41,769 nt of DNA from Prevotella sp. Its GTDB lineage: Bacteria; Bacteroidota; Bacteroidia; Bacteroidales; Bacteroidaceae. Made by a program: the position numbers and the translations under genes. The DNA is taken from NCBI GenBank assembly GCA_016285075.1, contig JAEEQB010000046.1, positions 1 through 41,769 of the forward strand. Direction: 5' to 3'. This document shows, piece by piece, positions 8,372 through 16,772 of the stretch. The notes under the pieces were generated by a model, which did not search any database, was not told the DNA's origin, and saw only the letters and a program-made list of their open reading frames with translations. Position 1 is the stretch's first letter; each line of letters starts with the position of its first letter.

Positions 8372-9318
8372 ACGACATTGACCGGATGATGATCCAGGAA
8401 AGCCTGGACGTTATCTGTGGCTACCTGGAGCAATCGGCTACGAGCCTCCTTCGTGGCCCAGGCGATATGAGGGGTGATATATACATTCGGGTGTTTCAGC
8501 AACGGATTGTCTGCCTTGGGCGGTTCTTCCGTAAGCACATCGGCACAGAAGGCTGAGAGCCGTCCTTCTGCAAGAGCCTCAGCCACAGCCCCATCATCGA
8601 CCAACGGGCCTCGGCCTGTATTGATAAGGATGGAGGCAGGCTTCATCTTTCTGAGAGAATTGGCATTGATCATGTGAAGTGTGCTCTCTGTCAAAGGACA
8701 GTGCAGAGAAACGACATCCGAGGTCTGCAACAGTTCTTCAAACGATACTTTTATTACACCTGATGGCAGGTTTTCTATGGATTTACTGGTCATAGCCTTT
8801 ACTTTCATGCCAAAAGCGAAGGCTATCTGAGCAATGCGCTGGCCAATGTTACCCAGTCCCACGATGCCGAAGGTCTTGCCGGAAAGCTCCATGTGGGGGA
8901 AGTCCCAATAGCAGAAATCCGGACTCTCCGTCCATCGGCCTTCTTGATTGGAAATGGCATAGTGTTCTGTCCGGTTCGTCACCGTCAGCAGATGCGCAAA
9001 AACCATCTGTGCTACACTCTCAGTGCTATAAGCCGGCACGTTGGTTACAATAATACCGTGTTCATGAGCCGCCTCGACATCCACCACATTGTATCCTGTT
9101 GCCAATACACCTATATATTTCAAGTTAGGCAAATGCTCTATCTCCTCCCGCCTAATCAAGACTTTGTTTGTCAACACAATCTCTGCATTGGCAATCCTGG
9201 CTATGGTTTCATTGTTTCTCGTTCGGTCATACACCGTCAATGCTCCCAGCCTCTCCAGCCCTTTCCACGACAGGTCGCCGGGATTTGCTGTATAGCCGTC
9301 AAGAACCACAATCTTCAT
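8368..9318 (-). CDS. D-2-hydroxyacid dehydrogenase, probable glycerate/hydroxypyruvate reductase
   Basis: This is an NAD(P)-dependent D-isomer-specific 2-hydroxyacid dehydrogenase of 316 residues. The Rossmann motif is GIVGLGNIGQRIA. The catalytic Arg lies in INTGRGPLVDD, the Glu in DVLTEEPP and the His in ITPHIAW. Coupling to glycerate kinase by a 4-bp overlap points to hydroxypyruvate reduction to D-glycerate (HprA type), though the family is broad and could accept other 2-keto acids. It lies in the middle of the minus-strand operon, 65 bp after the AlkD-like gene. Confidence 0.9.
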   Translation of the reverse strand: MKIVVLDGYTANPGDLSWKGLERLGALTVYDRTRNNETIARIANAEIVLTNKVLIRREEIEHLPNLKYIGVLATGYNVVDVEAAHEHGIIVTNVPAYSTESVAQMVFAHLLTVTNRTEHYAISNQEGRWTESPDFCYWDFPHMELSGKTFGIVGLGNIGQRIAQIAFAFGMKVKAMTSKSIENLPSGVIKVSFEELLQTSDVVSLHCPLTESTLHMINANSLRKMKPASILINTGRGPLVDDGAVAEALAEGRLSAFCADVLTEEPPKADNPLLKHPNVYITPHIAWATKEARSRLLQVATDNVQAFLDHHPVNVV

Positions 9319-9383
9319 ATATACTTCCTTATCATCTCTGTAATGCCGGATGATGTTGCTTTCCGGATAATTCTAATCATGCT

Positions 9384-10004
9384 TCAGATAAAATCCACAC
9401 CTATGGTTCGCATGGCACTTTTGGCAAGTCGTTCGTAGACAATACCTAATTCGGAAAAACGATAGAGAGCATTCTTCGCAGCCTTCCTCACAGCAAGGCT
9501 GTCACTCTGTAGCGCAACCAACGACTGGTCTATAAACTCATTGATGCCACGTTCATTGGGTTCCTGTCCCCGCATGAAAATGCGGGCAATGACCAGGAAT
9601 CCACAGAGCTGGTACAACTCTGACGGACTCGCCATCCACTCATACGCTTTTACTGGAGCAAAAGGCAAGTGCTGATAGAGGTTGAAAGAAGCCTGCTCGG
9701 CTATCTCGGTCGTTTCCGTCTGCTCCATCCATATATCGACCACTTCCGGCAGGATATCTTCTGGTGGCATGATCATCGTTGCCAGAATCTTGCACTCACG
9801 CACATTTTCCTTCCACAATGCAATGGCAAGATGATAGTCTTTGCCCTCCTTTTCGGCCATTTCACGAAGTCTTGGCAAAGTGACTCCCCAGTTCAGATGG
9901 TAGTCCACTCCTTTGCTCCTCATGGACTGCGCTACAGCGCCGTCCATCATCTGACGGAATGAGAGTTTTATCTGCTTAACCTTGGCCTGTATTTCTTTTT
10001 CCAT
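9384..10004 (-). CDS. AlkD-like HEAT-repeat protein (DNA alkylation repair superfamily)
   Basis: This 206-residue all-helical protein resembles the DNA alkylation repair superfamily (PF08713): WGVTLPRLREMAEKEGKDY, ALWKENVRECKILATMI, and repeated helix pairs to the C-terminus. AlkD enzymes excise alkylated purines using a HEAT scaffold. The Trp/Asp-rich stretch usually following the ILA helix is replaced here by a Thr/Glu stretch (QTETTEIAEQ), so glycosylase activity is uncertain. It starts 3 bp after the stop of the M49-like peptidase gene, so co-transcription is very likely. It could instead be a protein- or nucleic-acid-binding scaffold. Confidence 0.7.
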   Translation of the reverse strand: MEKEIQAKVKQIKLSFRQMMDGAVAQSMRSKGVDYHLNWGVTLPRLREMAEKEGKDYHLAIALWKENVRECKILATMIMPPEDILPEVVDIWMEQTETTEIAEQASFNLYQHLPFAPVKAYEWMASPSELYQLCGFLVIARIFMRGQEPNERGINEFIDQSLVALQSDSLAVRKAAKNALYRFSELGIVYERLAKSAMRTIGVDFI

Positions 10005-10007
10005 ACT

Positions 10008-11969
10008 TCAAATTAATGTTCCGTATTCAGTACTGTAACGCAGCATCTGGTGGCTGTAAGTCTCAGAATAGTTCACGTGAATGTCGATAATCTGTCCATC
10101 CTGACCCGTAACAGGTATCAGCCAAGGATTGATGAACCCTTTGTAAGGAGCCAGGTTCAGCCGCTGATAACGTGCCAGCACTTCACGGTGGAGTTCCGCA
10201 TCTACCTTCACTCCATATTTTTCCACCAACTCACGTGCGGCCTCGTAGTCACCTTCACTCTTGATGCGCTGAACCTCGGCCAGAAGTTGGGCTATCAGTG
10301 CACGCAAGCCCTCAAAATCGTTGATTTTCAGATAGGTCTTACCATCACATTTAAGTAATTCGAGGACTGAGCCATGAGCCTGACACCAACGGGCTATCAG
10401 TGCACGATTACGCATATGAGCCTCTTCTATTTGATTGCCAGGAGCGATGCGGATGAGCTGCGTCATAAGGCCATTCATCATGTAGGTGTAGTATTGTGCC
10501 TTATAAGCTTCGCCGTTGGGAAGCAGTCCTAATTGCACCAATTTAGGATCGGCAATATAATAAAGTCCAAATAGATCAGCACGCGCCTCCTCTATGGTAT
10601 TCCCATAGGCTTTCAGCGCATCGGGATCAGTACCTGGCAGCAGCTGGCCGCTGCCATGTCCCAAGCACTCGTGCAAATCGGTATGCAAGTCATCGCATAC
10701 ATCACCATATTCCGCAATTAGAGCCAGCATCTGCTCGTCAAGTACAAATTCCTCGCGGAAACCGCTACCCTGAGCAGCTTTATTGTAGGCATCGGTGATA
10801 TTACTGATAGTGATGCTCTTAGAGCCGTGTTCTGCCCTGATCCAGTCGGCATTGGGCAGATTGATGCCAATGGCGGTGGATGGATATTCTTCACCACCCA
10901 ACATGGCCGCGCAAATAGCATTGGCCGTTACTCCCTTCACAACTGGTTTGCGGAAACGGGGGTCAACAGGAGAGTGGTCTTCAAACCATTGTGCATTCTG
11001 ACTGATGGCTTGTGTGCGTTTGGTGGCTTCTTCATCCTTATATTCTACGATGCCCTCCCATGAGCCTTTTAACCCCAAAGGATCGCCATAAACTTCAATG
11101 AAGCCATTCACAAAGTCAACCTTACCTTCCTGCTCCCCCACCCATTCAATGCAATATTGATTAAAAACGTGTAAGTCTCCTGTTTTATAATAACTTATTA
11201 AGAGATCAATGACTTTCTTCTGTTTTGGATTTTCTGCCACCTTTGCGGCCTTTTCCAAACACGCCACGATGTGACGGATAGCATTCCCATAAAGTCCGTC
11301 AGATTTCCACACCTGCTCTTTCATCAGCCCGTCGGCATCCTTCTCAAGAGTTGAGTTCAGTCCGAACGAGAGAGGTTGTTCATCTCGGCAATGGGATGCT
11401 TTCAGACCAGCATAGAACAATTCTGCCTCTTGTTGGGTGACCCCTTGATAGAAGTTGCAGGCCGAGGTAGTCACCAAGTCTTCCCCGTCAGCTTTGTTGA
11501 CCCGCTTAGGCAAAACGGAAGGGTCGAAGATAACAGGTACAAGCTCATCAAGCAGATGCTGCACCGTCTCTCCAGAACGCAGCGGGAGTCGCTCTGGAGC
11601 AACCTGAGCTACCGCGCTTCGTAAATAGCCCTCACTAAAACCTGGAAGAAATTTCTCACAGCCATAATGATGATAGATGCCATTAGAAAACCACAAACGT
11701 TTCAGATAGATTTCCAATTGGCGGAAGTTTTCTGTATCATGCGCTACCAATGAGTCGGTATAGACCGTCTCTAACAGTTTGCGAATACGCAGATTGTAAA
11801 TGCCATACTGATCAAACGTTATATCACGCCCGAACAATGTTGCTTCTGATAGATAATAGACAAGTATTTTCTGCTGAAGGGTCAACGATTCAAAACCATT
11901 CAGCCTGTAACGGAGCATCTGCAAATCAGCAAAACGCTCATCGTTGTAATTGAACCCGCTTTTACTCAT
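10008..11969 (-). CDS. Dipeptidyl peptidase III-like metallopeptidase (family M49)
   Basis: The protein has the M49 zinc signature HECLGH at residues 433-438 and the second motif EEARAD at 460-465, supplying the zinc ligands and catalytic Glu. M49 enzymes remove dipeptides from the N-terminus of short peptides. The 653-residue length fits bacterial members. No signal peptide is evident, so it is probably cytoplasmic and acts on imported or internal peptides. Its ATG lies inside the 3' end of the AraC-like gene (overlap 11962-11969), suggesting translational coupling. Proteins of this kind are sometimes mislabelled dihydrofolate reductase. Confidence 0.9.
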   Translation of the reverse strand: MSKSGFNYNDERFADLQMLRYRLNGFESLTLQQKILVYYLSEATLFGRDITFDQYGIYNLRIRKLLETVYTDSLVAHDTENFRQLEIYLKRLWFSNGIYHHYGCEKFLPGFSEGYLRSAVAQVAPERLPLRSGETVQHLLDELVPVIFDPSVLPKRVNKADGEDLVTTSACNFYQGVTQQEAELFYAGLKASHCRDEQPLSFGLNSTLEKDADGLMKEQVWKSDGLYGNAIRHIVACLEKAAKVAENPKQKKVIDLLISYYKTGDLHVFNQYCIEWVGEQEGKVDFVNGFIEVYGDPLGLKGSWEGIVEYKDEEATKRTQAISQNAQWFEDHSPVDPRFRKPVVKGVTANAICAAMLGGEEYPSTAIGINLPNADWIRAEHGSKSITISNITDAYNKAAQGSGFREEFVLDEQMLALIAEYGDVCDDLHTDLHECLGHGSGQLLPGTDPDALKAYGNTIEEARADLFGLYYIADPKLVQLGLLPNGEAYKAQYYTYMMNGLMTQLIRIAPGNQIEEAHMRNRALIARWCQAHGSVLELLKCDGKTYLKINDFEGLRALIAQLLAEVQRIKSEGDYEAARELVEKYGVKVDAELHREVLARYQRLNLAPYKGFINPWLIPVTGQDGQIIDIHVNYSETYSHQMLRYSTEYGTLI

Positions 11970-12408
11970 TCTTTTTTTCCTTAGACTTTGTCTTCTTCAC
12001 AGAATGCTTAATACGATATTCACGGGGTGTCATTTTCATAAATTTGTAAAAAGAAGCATAGAACGACTGACGGTTTGAAAAGCCCACCATATCGCTCACC
12101 TCCTCCATCTTCAGTCCTCTATAGCGTTTGTCCGTAAGAATGGTCATTGCCTCTTCTATACGGAACTTGTTTACAAACGACGAATAGTTTGTATGAAAAC
12201 GCACATTGACAACTGCCGAGACATAACGAGTGTTGGTACCAAGGTCTTCAGCTAATTTCTTGGCCGAATAGTCCTTGTCCTTGTACTTCTTCTGCATGAC
12301 GATGATATTCAAAATCTTCTCCTTCATCTCGTCCATCAGTGTAGGATTGACTAAAGTCATGTATGTGGCATCCTTCACTTTCTTCTCCTTAATGTTATAT
12401 TTTGCCAT
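11962..12408 (-). CDS. Small AraC-type helix-turn-helix regulator
   Basis: This 148-residue protein consists mainly of an AraC-family DNA-binding domain (about residues 40-140) with both helix-turn-helix units: YSAKKLAEDLGTNTRYVS and the second, MEEVSDMVGFSNRQSF, followed by FMKMTPREYR. A Lys-rich tail ends it. There is no recognisable ligand-binding domain. An upstream in-frame start at 12453 would sit at the putative -7 box (12451-12458), so the ATG at 12408 is preferred. It is the first gene of the minus-strand operon and overlaps the peptidase gene, so it may autoregulate the operon. Confidence 0.85.
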   Translation of the reverse strand: MAKYNIKEKKVKDATYMTLVNPTLMDEMKEKILNIIVMQKKYKDKDYSAKKLAEDLGTNTRYVSAVVNVRFHTNYSSFVNKFRIEEAMTILTDKRYRGLKMEEVSDMVGFSNRQSFYASFYKFMKMTPREYRIKHSVKKTKSKEKKNE

Positions 12409-12450
12409 GAGAATAACAGTAAAATGTTTGACGTTTATGGTTTTACCCTG

Positions 12451-12458
12451 CAAATATA
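12451..12458 (-). promoter_or_regulatory. Bacteroidota -7 box for the AraC/peptidase operon
   Basis: On the minus strand this reads TATATTTG, matching TAnnTTTG. Transcription would start near 12444 and give a leader of about 35 nt to the ATG at 12408. No convincing -33 TTTG is seen at the usual spacing. Confidence 0.55.
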
Positions 12459-12574
12459 GTAAAAAAAAACGAATGTTGTATCATTTTATTCAAAAAAATA
12501 TTCTTTTTCTTCAAAAAAAACTTAACTAAACGTGAAAATGGCAAACAAAAAGGGGAAAATCGGAGTTTTTTTAT

Positions 12575-12582
12575 TACCTTTG
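12575..12582 (+). promoter_or_regulatory. Bacteroidota -7 box for the glycogen-synthase-like gene
   Basis: TACCTTTG fits TAnnTTTG and sits 21 bp before the ATG at 12604, giving a short leader. The -33 element is not obvious. Confidence 0.55.
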
Positions 12583-12603
12583 CATGGCAAAAAGTTATGA
12601 AAG

Positions 12604-13416
12604 ATGGCAAAAAGGAAAATTCTGTTTATTAATCAAGAGATAAGTCCCTACGTTCCTGACACCACCCTATCGATCATGGGCCGCAACCTTCCGCATGCCA
12701 TGCAGGAAAAAGGTCACGAGATACGTACCTTCATGCCTAAGTGGGGGAACATTAACGAACGCAGGGGCCAACTGCACGAAGTCATCCGGTTGTCAGGCAT
12801 GAACCTGATTATCGATGACACCGACCATCCCTTGATCATCAAAGTCGCCAGTATACAACAGACCCACGTACAGGTTTATTTTATAGATAACGATGACTAT
12901 TTCTCCAAACGCCATATGGAGAAAGACGAAATGGGCAACGACTATCCCGATAACGGCGAACGTGCCATCTTCTTTGCCAGAGGAGTATTGGAGACTGTCA
13001 AGAAACTGCGCTGGGTACCAGACATTATCCATTGCCAGGGTTGGATGAGTGCCGTCATCCCTCTTTATGTCAAGACGGCCTACCATGACGAACCGTCGTT
13101 TGCTGACACAAAGGTCATCTCATCGCTCTATTCCCAAACCCTACACAACAACCTAGGAACGAACTTTAAGAAATGCCTTGAGTTCCGCGACGCCAAAGCA
13201 GAGTTACTGGAATCTTATGCCGATGATTTCGACTTTGATGAGTTGGGCAAACTCGCCATTGACTACAGCGATGGCATCATATTAGCAGATAAGAATGTAA
13301 ACAAATCCTTAGAACAGTATGCCAAGGACAAGCAGATTCCTGTTTTGGAACACCAAGAAGACTTTGCTGAGTCCTACGAGGAATTCTATCAACAGATTTA
13401 TCCAGAAGAAGAATAA
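12604..13416 (+). CDS. Glycogen/starch synthase N-terminal domain-like protein, half-size
   Basis: The 270-residue sequence resembles only the N-terminal Rossmann half of GT5 glycogen synthases: KILFINQEISPYVPDT, GHEIRTFMPKWG, FFARGVLE and PDIIHCQGWMSA. The C-terminal ADP-glucose-binding half is missing, and the GT5 K-x-G-G motif after the first strand is replaced by VPDTTL (residues 17-22). Catalysis as a glycogen synthase is therefore unlikely. A DUF4270 lipoprotein gene follows after 9 bp. My recollection is that this pairing recurs in Bacteroidota, which would suggest a conserved non-glycogen role. The C-terminus is acidic (ending YPEEE). Confidence 0.8.
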   Translation: MAKRKILFINQEISPYVPDTTLSIMGRNLPHAMQEKGHEIRTFMPKWGNINERRGQLHEVIRLSGMNLIIDDTDHPLIIKVASIQQTHVQVYFIDNDDYFSKRHMEKDEMGNDYPDNGERAIFFARGVLETVKKLRWVPDIIHCQGWMSAVIPLYVKTAYHDEPSFADTKVISSLYSQTLHNNLGTNFKKCLEFRDAKAELLESYADDFDFDELGKLAIDYSDGIILADKNVNKSLEQYAKDKQIPVLEHQEDFAESYEEFYQQIYPEEE

Positions 13417-13425
13417 TTATCACCT

Positions 13426-14913
13426 ATGAAACTCCTTCACATCATTGGCATTGCAATATCTGCAATCGCCCTTTCATCATGCACCGACAGTGACGACCTA
13501 AATATTGGAGGCTCACTCACTGCGGAGAACGACAAGATAGACGCTACTTCCGCCAACTTTGCTGTCAGCACGAGAACCATCCAAACTGGCAATATTCTCT
13601 CTCGTAGCAACGAGTGCTATTTCGGCCGCATACAAGACCCTGAGACAGGAGCAACAGTTACTAGCGAGTTTATGTCACAATTTGGGATCCTTGAGAGTTT
13701 CTCCCTCCCTTCGGATAATAATATTCTCAGCCGATATGACAACATGGCTGGTGCAGACTCTTGTTTTATAGACCTCTACATCTATACTCCATCATCCTGT
13801 AGCGACGACTCGGCTGTTCTCAAAATGAAGATATCGGAGATGGACAAACCTGCAGAAGAGACCGAAGATTATTATTCTGACTTCGACCCCGCAGCTGAAG
13901 GGCTGATCCGACAAGACGGACTAACAGTCGAGGAATCATTCTCCTATGCCAGTATCGAGCCATTGGCCGACGCAGCCACTCGATTAGCCATTCCTGCCAA
14001 TAAGCCCTATACCGACAAGGATGGGAAAACCTACAATAATTATGGTACATATCTGATGCAGCAGTATTATCACCATCCTGAGTATTTTCGGAATTCCTAT
14101 TCTTTCATCCACCATGTGTGCCCAGGCTTCTATTTCCAGATTACCGACGGCTACGGATTCCATTCCCCAATACCCTACGTCGGAATGCGCGTTTTCTTCC
14201 ATATGAAAGATAACGATTCCACTTTCGTAACCAGTGTCACTTTTTCTGGTACTGATGAAGTGCTGCAAACCACCAAGATTAACAACGATCCGGAAATACT
14301 TGCTTCGCTGACCAACGACAACAGCTGTACCTATCTCAAGAGCCCTGCAGGCCTCATTACAGAAGTCACAATACCTATCGATGATATCATGAGAGGTCAC
14401 GAGAACGACTCGCTATTAGCCGCCAACATCAACTTCCCACGTATCAACAATGACAATCAGAAGGGCATCAACCTCGATATACCCCGCAACCTGCTACTTA
14501 TACACAAAGACAGTCTCGAAACCTTTTTCCGCAACAACAAACTAACTGATAACGAGACGTCATTCCTCAACAATACTACAGTCAATAGTGCTGGAAAGAC
14601 AGTGCTCGACCTGCGTAACATCTATACATATGACAACATTTCCAATCTCATCACCTACATGGTGAACGCACGACGGCAAGGGCAGAGTGCAGACCCAAAC
14701 TGGACTGCCAAACATCCGGACTGGAACCGCGCTGTACTTGTCCCAGTATCCCTTATTCAGACAACCTCATCCAACGGTTACAATAGCACTAAGACCACCA
14801 CTGGCATTCGACACAACATGTCTCTTACCAGCACTAAACTTGTTGGCGGCTCGCAGAATCAGCACGACCCCATCACCCTCAACGTAGTCTATGCGAAATA
14901 CAAAAGAAACTAA
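13426..14913 (+). CDS. DUF4270 lipoprotein, probably surface exposed
   Basis: The N-terminus is a lipoprotein signal, with a hydrophobic segment ending LSSC and lipidated Cys19. The following TDSDDL resembles the acidic lipoprotein export signal that sends Bacteroidota lipoproteins to the cell surface. The body is beta-rich and Asn/Thr/Ser-rich over 495 residues, as expected for DUF4270 outer-membrane proteins of unknown function. It starts 9 bp after the half-glycogen-synthase gene, so the two are almost certainly co-transcribed. No enzymatic motif is visible. Confidence 0.8.
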   Translation: MKLLHIIGIAISAIALSSCTDSDDLNIGGSLTAENDKIDATSANFAVSTRTIQTGNILSRSNECYFGRIQDPETGATVTSEFMSQFGILESFSLPSDNNILSRYDNMAGADSCFIDLYIYTPSSCSDDSAVLKMKISEMDKPAEETEDYYSDFDPAAEGLIRQDGLTVEESFSYASIEPLADAATRLAIPANKPYTDKDGKTYNNYGTYLMQQYYHHPEYFRNSYSFIHHVCPGFYFQITDGYGFHSPIPYVGMRVFFHMKDNDSTFVTSVTFSGTDEVLQTTKINNDPEILASLTNDNSCTYLKSPAGLITEVTIPIDDIMRGHENDSLLAANINFPRINNDNQKGINLDIPRNLLLIHKDSLETFFRNNKLTDNETSFLNNTTVNSAGKTVLDLRNIYTYDNISNLITYMVNARRQGQSADPNWTAKHPDWNRAVLVPVSLIQTTSSNGYNSTKTTTGIRHNMSLTSTKLVGGSQNQHDPITLNVVYAKYKRN

Positions 14914-14946
14914 TGCTGTTCCACCCATATAACTTCACTCAAGACT

Positions 14947-15078
14947 ATGGCTGATGGTTATCTTGAACAACACCAACGCGATTATGAGGCAAGGAAAGAG
15001 GCCTGGCTTCGCAAAAAGCGCCATCTTCCCAAATTGACTTTCCCCAACATTCAGCGCCCCGATGACGAGTCGCTGTAG
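14947..15078 (+). CDS. Small conserved-type basic protein, 43 residues
   Basis: A short open frame begins MADGYLEQHQRDYEARK and ends PNIQRPDDESL before a TAG stop. It is rich in Arg, Lys, Glu and His, with no signal peptide or membrane helix. I recall similar small proteins starting MAD-x-YLE in Bacteroidota, sometimes annotated as part of dehydrogenases, but I cannot verify this here. It lies 33 bp after the DUF4270 gene on the same strand. A minus-strand frame over the same bases (14935-15168) looks spurious. No function can be assigned. Confidence 0.55.
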   Translation: MADGYLEQHQRDYEARKEAWLRKKRHLPKLTFPNIQRPDDESL

Positions 15079-15279
15079 TCCTGTATATTTGCCATCATTT
15101 CTCGCAGAGCCAATATACCGGGCGGCAAACACCATGCGGTGACGAAAGGTGAAATGGAAGTTGTTCAAAGACGCTCTTCAACAGTTCTGAGTCGTTATGA
15201 AACAGCAGATGCTCAAACGTAATAATGCATATCTATTTCTTTGCGATAATCTTAACAAAAAGACTGGAACCTGACAAGC

Positions 15280-15927
15280 ATGAAACGAGAGGAGAGATAC
15301 AGACAAGTTTTGGCCTACTTTGAGAAGGAAATGCCAATAGTGACTACAGAGTTGGAATATGGTTCTGTATTCCAATTGTTGGTAGCTGTGATGCTGAGTG
15401 CGCAGTGTACAGACAAACGCATCAACATGGTAACACCCGAACTGTTCAAGCATTACCCTGATGCCCGTACAATGGCGGCAGCAGAGCCTGAGGATGTGTA
15501 CGAGCTGATCAAAAGCGTGAGTTATCCTAATGCAAAAGCGCGCCACCTGGTTGAGATGGCGCGCGTACTTATTGCACAATATAATAATGAAGTTCCTGCA
15601 GATATGGACAAATTGCTAAAACTGCCCGGTGTGGGGAGGAAAACTGCAAACGTCATTTTGGCTATTGCTTTCGGCCAAGCCGCCTTGGCTGTGGATACCC
15701 ATGTCTACAGGGTTAGCCATCGGTTAGGACTTGTGCCTAAGACTGCCAACACACCATTTAAGGTGGAGATGGCACTGACGAAGCACATCTCAAAAGAACT
15801 GATTCCTCGTGCCCACCACTGGCTATTGCTTCATGGACGATACGTGTGTACCTCGCAACGGCCTAAATGCGTGAAGTGCGCACTGGCCTCTATTTGTCCT
15901 TCTTGTCTTCCTTCTTGTCTTCCTTGA
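15280..15927 (+). CDS. nth: Endonuclease III (DNA glycosylase/AP lyase)
   Basis: This base-excision repair enzyme removes oxidised pyrimidines and nicks abasic sites. The helix-hairpin-helix LPGVGRKTANVIL supplies the catalytic Lys, and AVDTHVYRVSHRLGL carries the catalytic Asp. The 4Fe-4S cluster ligands C-x6-C-x2-C-x5-C lie near the C-terminus in the stretch from VCTSQRPK to ASIC. After the last cluster Cys comes a tail PSCLPSCLP, encoded antisense to the Lys/Asp repeat tail of the Skp-like gene. The two genes overlap convergently by 38 bp (15890-15927). Confidence 0.95.
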   Translation: MKREERYRQVLAYFEKEMPIVTTELEYGSVFQLLVAVMLSAQCTDKRINMVTPELFKHYPDARTMAAAEPEDVYELIKSVSYPNAKARHLVEMARVLIAQYNNEVPADMDKLLKLPGVGRKTANVILAIAFGQAALAVDTHVYRVSHRLGLVPKTANTPFKVEMALTKHISKELIPRAHHWLLLHGRYVCTSQRPKCVKCALASICPSCLPSCLP

Positions 15928-16516
15928 CAGCGGTTTTTTTCGTACCGGGCTTATAACGCTTGTTCAGACCGTTGATGACATCCTGAGTAATGTCGAAGCG
16001 TTTGTTGGCCAGGAGAATATTGTCGCCAGCCTTAGACAGGATAATATCATATTTCTTGTCCGCATTATATGCCACAAGGAAATTATTAAGAGAATCGCGC
16101 AAGGCAACATTGAATTCTTGGGTCTCCTTGGCAAGCTCGCTTTCCAGACGTGTCTGCAGCTCTTGAAGATCACGCTGCTGACGTTCGATAGCAGCCTGTA
16201 CACTTGCTGCCTGCTCGCGGCTCTGGAAGCCATTATTATTAAGCTTCTGCTGGAAATTGTTCACGGCTGCCTGCAGCTGGTTACCCTTCTGGGTTAAAGT
16301 GTTGCGGGCGTTGTTGCTCTTCTTCTCTAGGGTTACGCTGTAGTCTTTAGCAAAGGTGTACTGGGTCATCAATGAGTCTACCTCTACGTAGGCAATCTTC
16401 ATGCCGCCAGTAGCTGCCTCTGCCTCAACGGGTTTCTCGTCCATTTTGGGACTCGCATTGTTGCACGAGGCCATCATTGCCGCAATGGCCAGTGTGCTGA
16501 AAATGTACTTTTTCAT
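15890..16516 (-). CDS. OmpH/Skp-family periplasmic chaperone-like lipoprotein
   Basis: The protein has a lipoprotein signal with lipobox MASC (Cys18), then an OmpH/Skp core: the KIAYVEVDSLMTQY strand, a long coiled coil (about residues 60-150, rich in Gln, Glu and Asn), and the returning strand YDIILSKAGDNILLA. Skp-type proteins hold unfolded outer-membrane proteins in the periplasm. The lipid anchor differs from soluble E. coli Skp. The C-terminal tail is a charged Lys/Glu/Asp repeat (KEDKKEDKKDK) whose DNA also encodes the end of nth. It lies 29 bp after a small membrane protein gene on the same strand. Confidence 0.87.
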   Translation of the reverse strand: MKKYIFSTLAIAAMMASCNNASPKMDEKPVEAEAATGGMKIAYVEVDSLMTQYTFAKDYSVTLEKKSNNARNTLTQKGNQLQAAVNNFQQKLNNNGFQSREQAASVQAAIERQQRDLQELQTRLESELAKETQEFNVALRDSLNNFLVAYNADKKYDIILSKAGDNILLANKRFDITQDVINGLNKRYKPGTKKTAVKEDKKEDKKDK

Positions 16517-16545
16517 TCTTTATGGTTTAATGATTACTTGTTTTT

Positions 16546-16752
16546 TCACCGTTCCGTGACTGCATAAGGACTCTTCTGCCTCATTTCACTATCCTGATCC
16601 ATGACGCAATGAATGCCACGTTCCTTCATGGCTTTACTGTCGTGTATATGCTGTGAAGCGAAGCGTCCATCCGACTTCAACAGCACCTTAACAAGCAAAA
16701 AAGCCATGCTAATAGCAATTATTAACGTGGATATGATAAGAGTTTCAATCAT
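16546..16752 (-). CDS. Small single-pass membrane protein
   Basis: The 68-residue protein starts with one hydrophobic helix (about residues 2-24, METLIIS-like start MIETLIISTLIIAISMAFLL) and continues with a basic, soluble tail containing DGRFASQHI and ERGIHCVMDQDSE. I recall short Bacteroidota proteins with this K-x-GRF-x-x-x-HI pattern but know no function. A longer frame beginning at 16785 would start upstream of the predicted transcription start, so the ATG at 16752 is preferred. It precedes the Skp-like gene by 29 bp and probably shares its promoter. Confidence 0.7.
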   Translation of the reverse strand: MIETLIISTLIIAISMAFLLVKVLLKSDGRFASQHIHDSKAMKERGIHCVMDQDSEMRQKSPYAVTER

Positions 16753-16758
16753 TTTTTG

Positions 16759-16766
16759 TAAATTTG
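16759..16766 (+). promoter_or_regulatory. Bacteroidota -7 box for pepD
   Basis: TAAATTTG fits TAnnTTTG, and transcription would begin near 16773, leaving about 47 nt to the pepD ATG at 16820. It faces the minus-strand -7 box at 16773-16780, so the two initiation regions interlock. Confidence 0.5.
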
Positions 16767-16772
16767 CGGCTG

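Noticed and set aside
14935..15168. 77-residue minus-strand frame with a hydrophobic C-terminus
   Set aside because: It lies opposite the better-supported 43-residue plus-strand frame, and has no promoter and no partner gene.
15197..15274. 25-codon open frame before nth
   Set aside because: No composition or context supports it. It ends 6 bp before nth, but its A/T-rich sequence is typical of a leader. The TATATTTG at 15084-15091 could be a promoter box but is far from nth.
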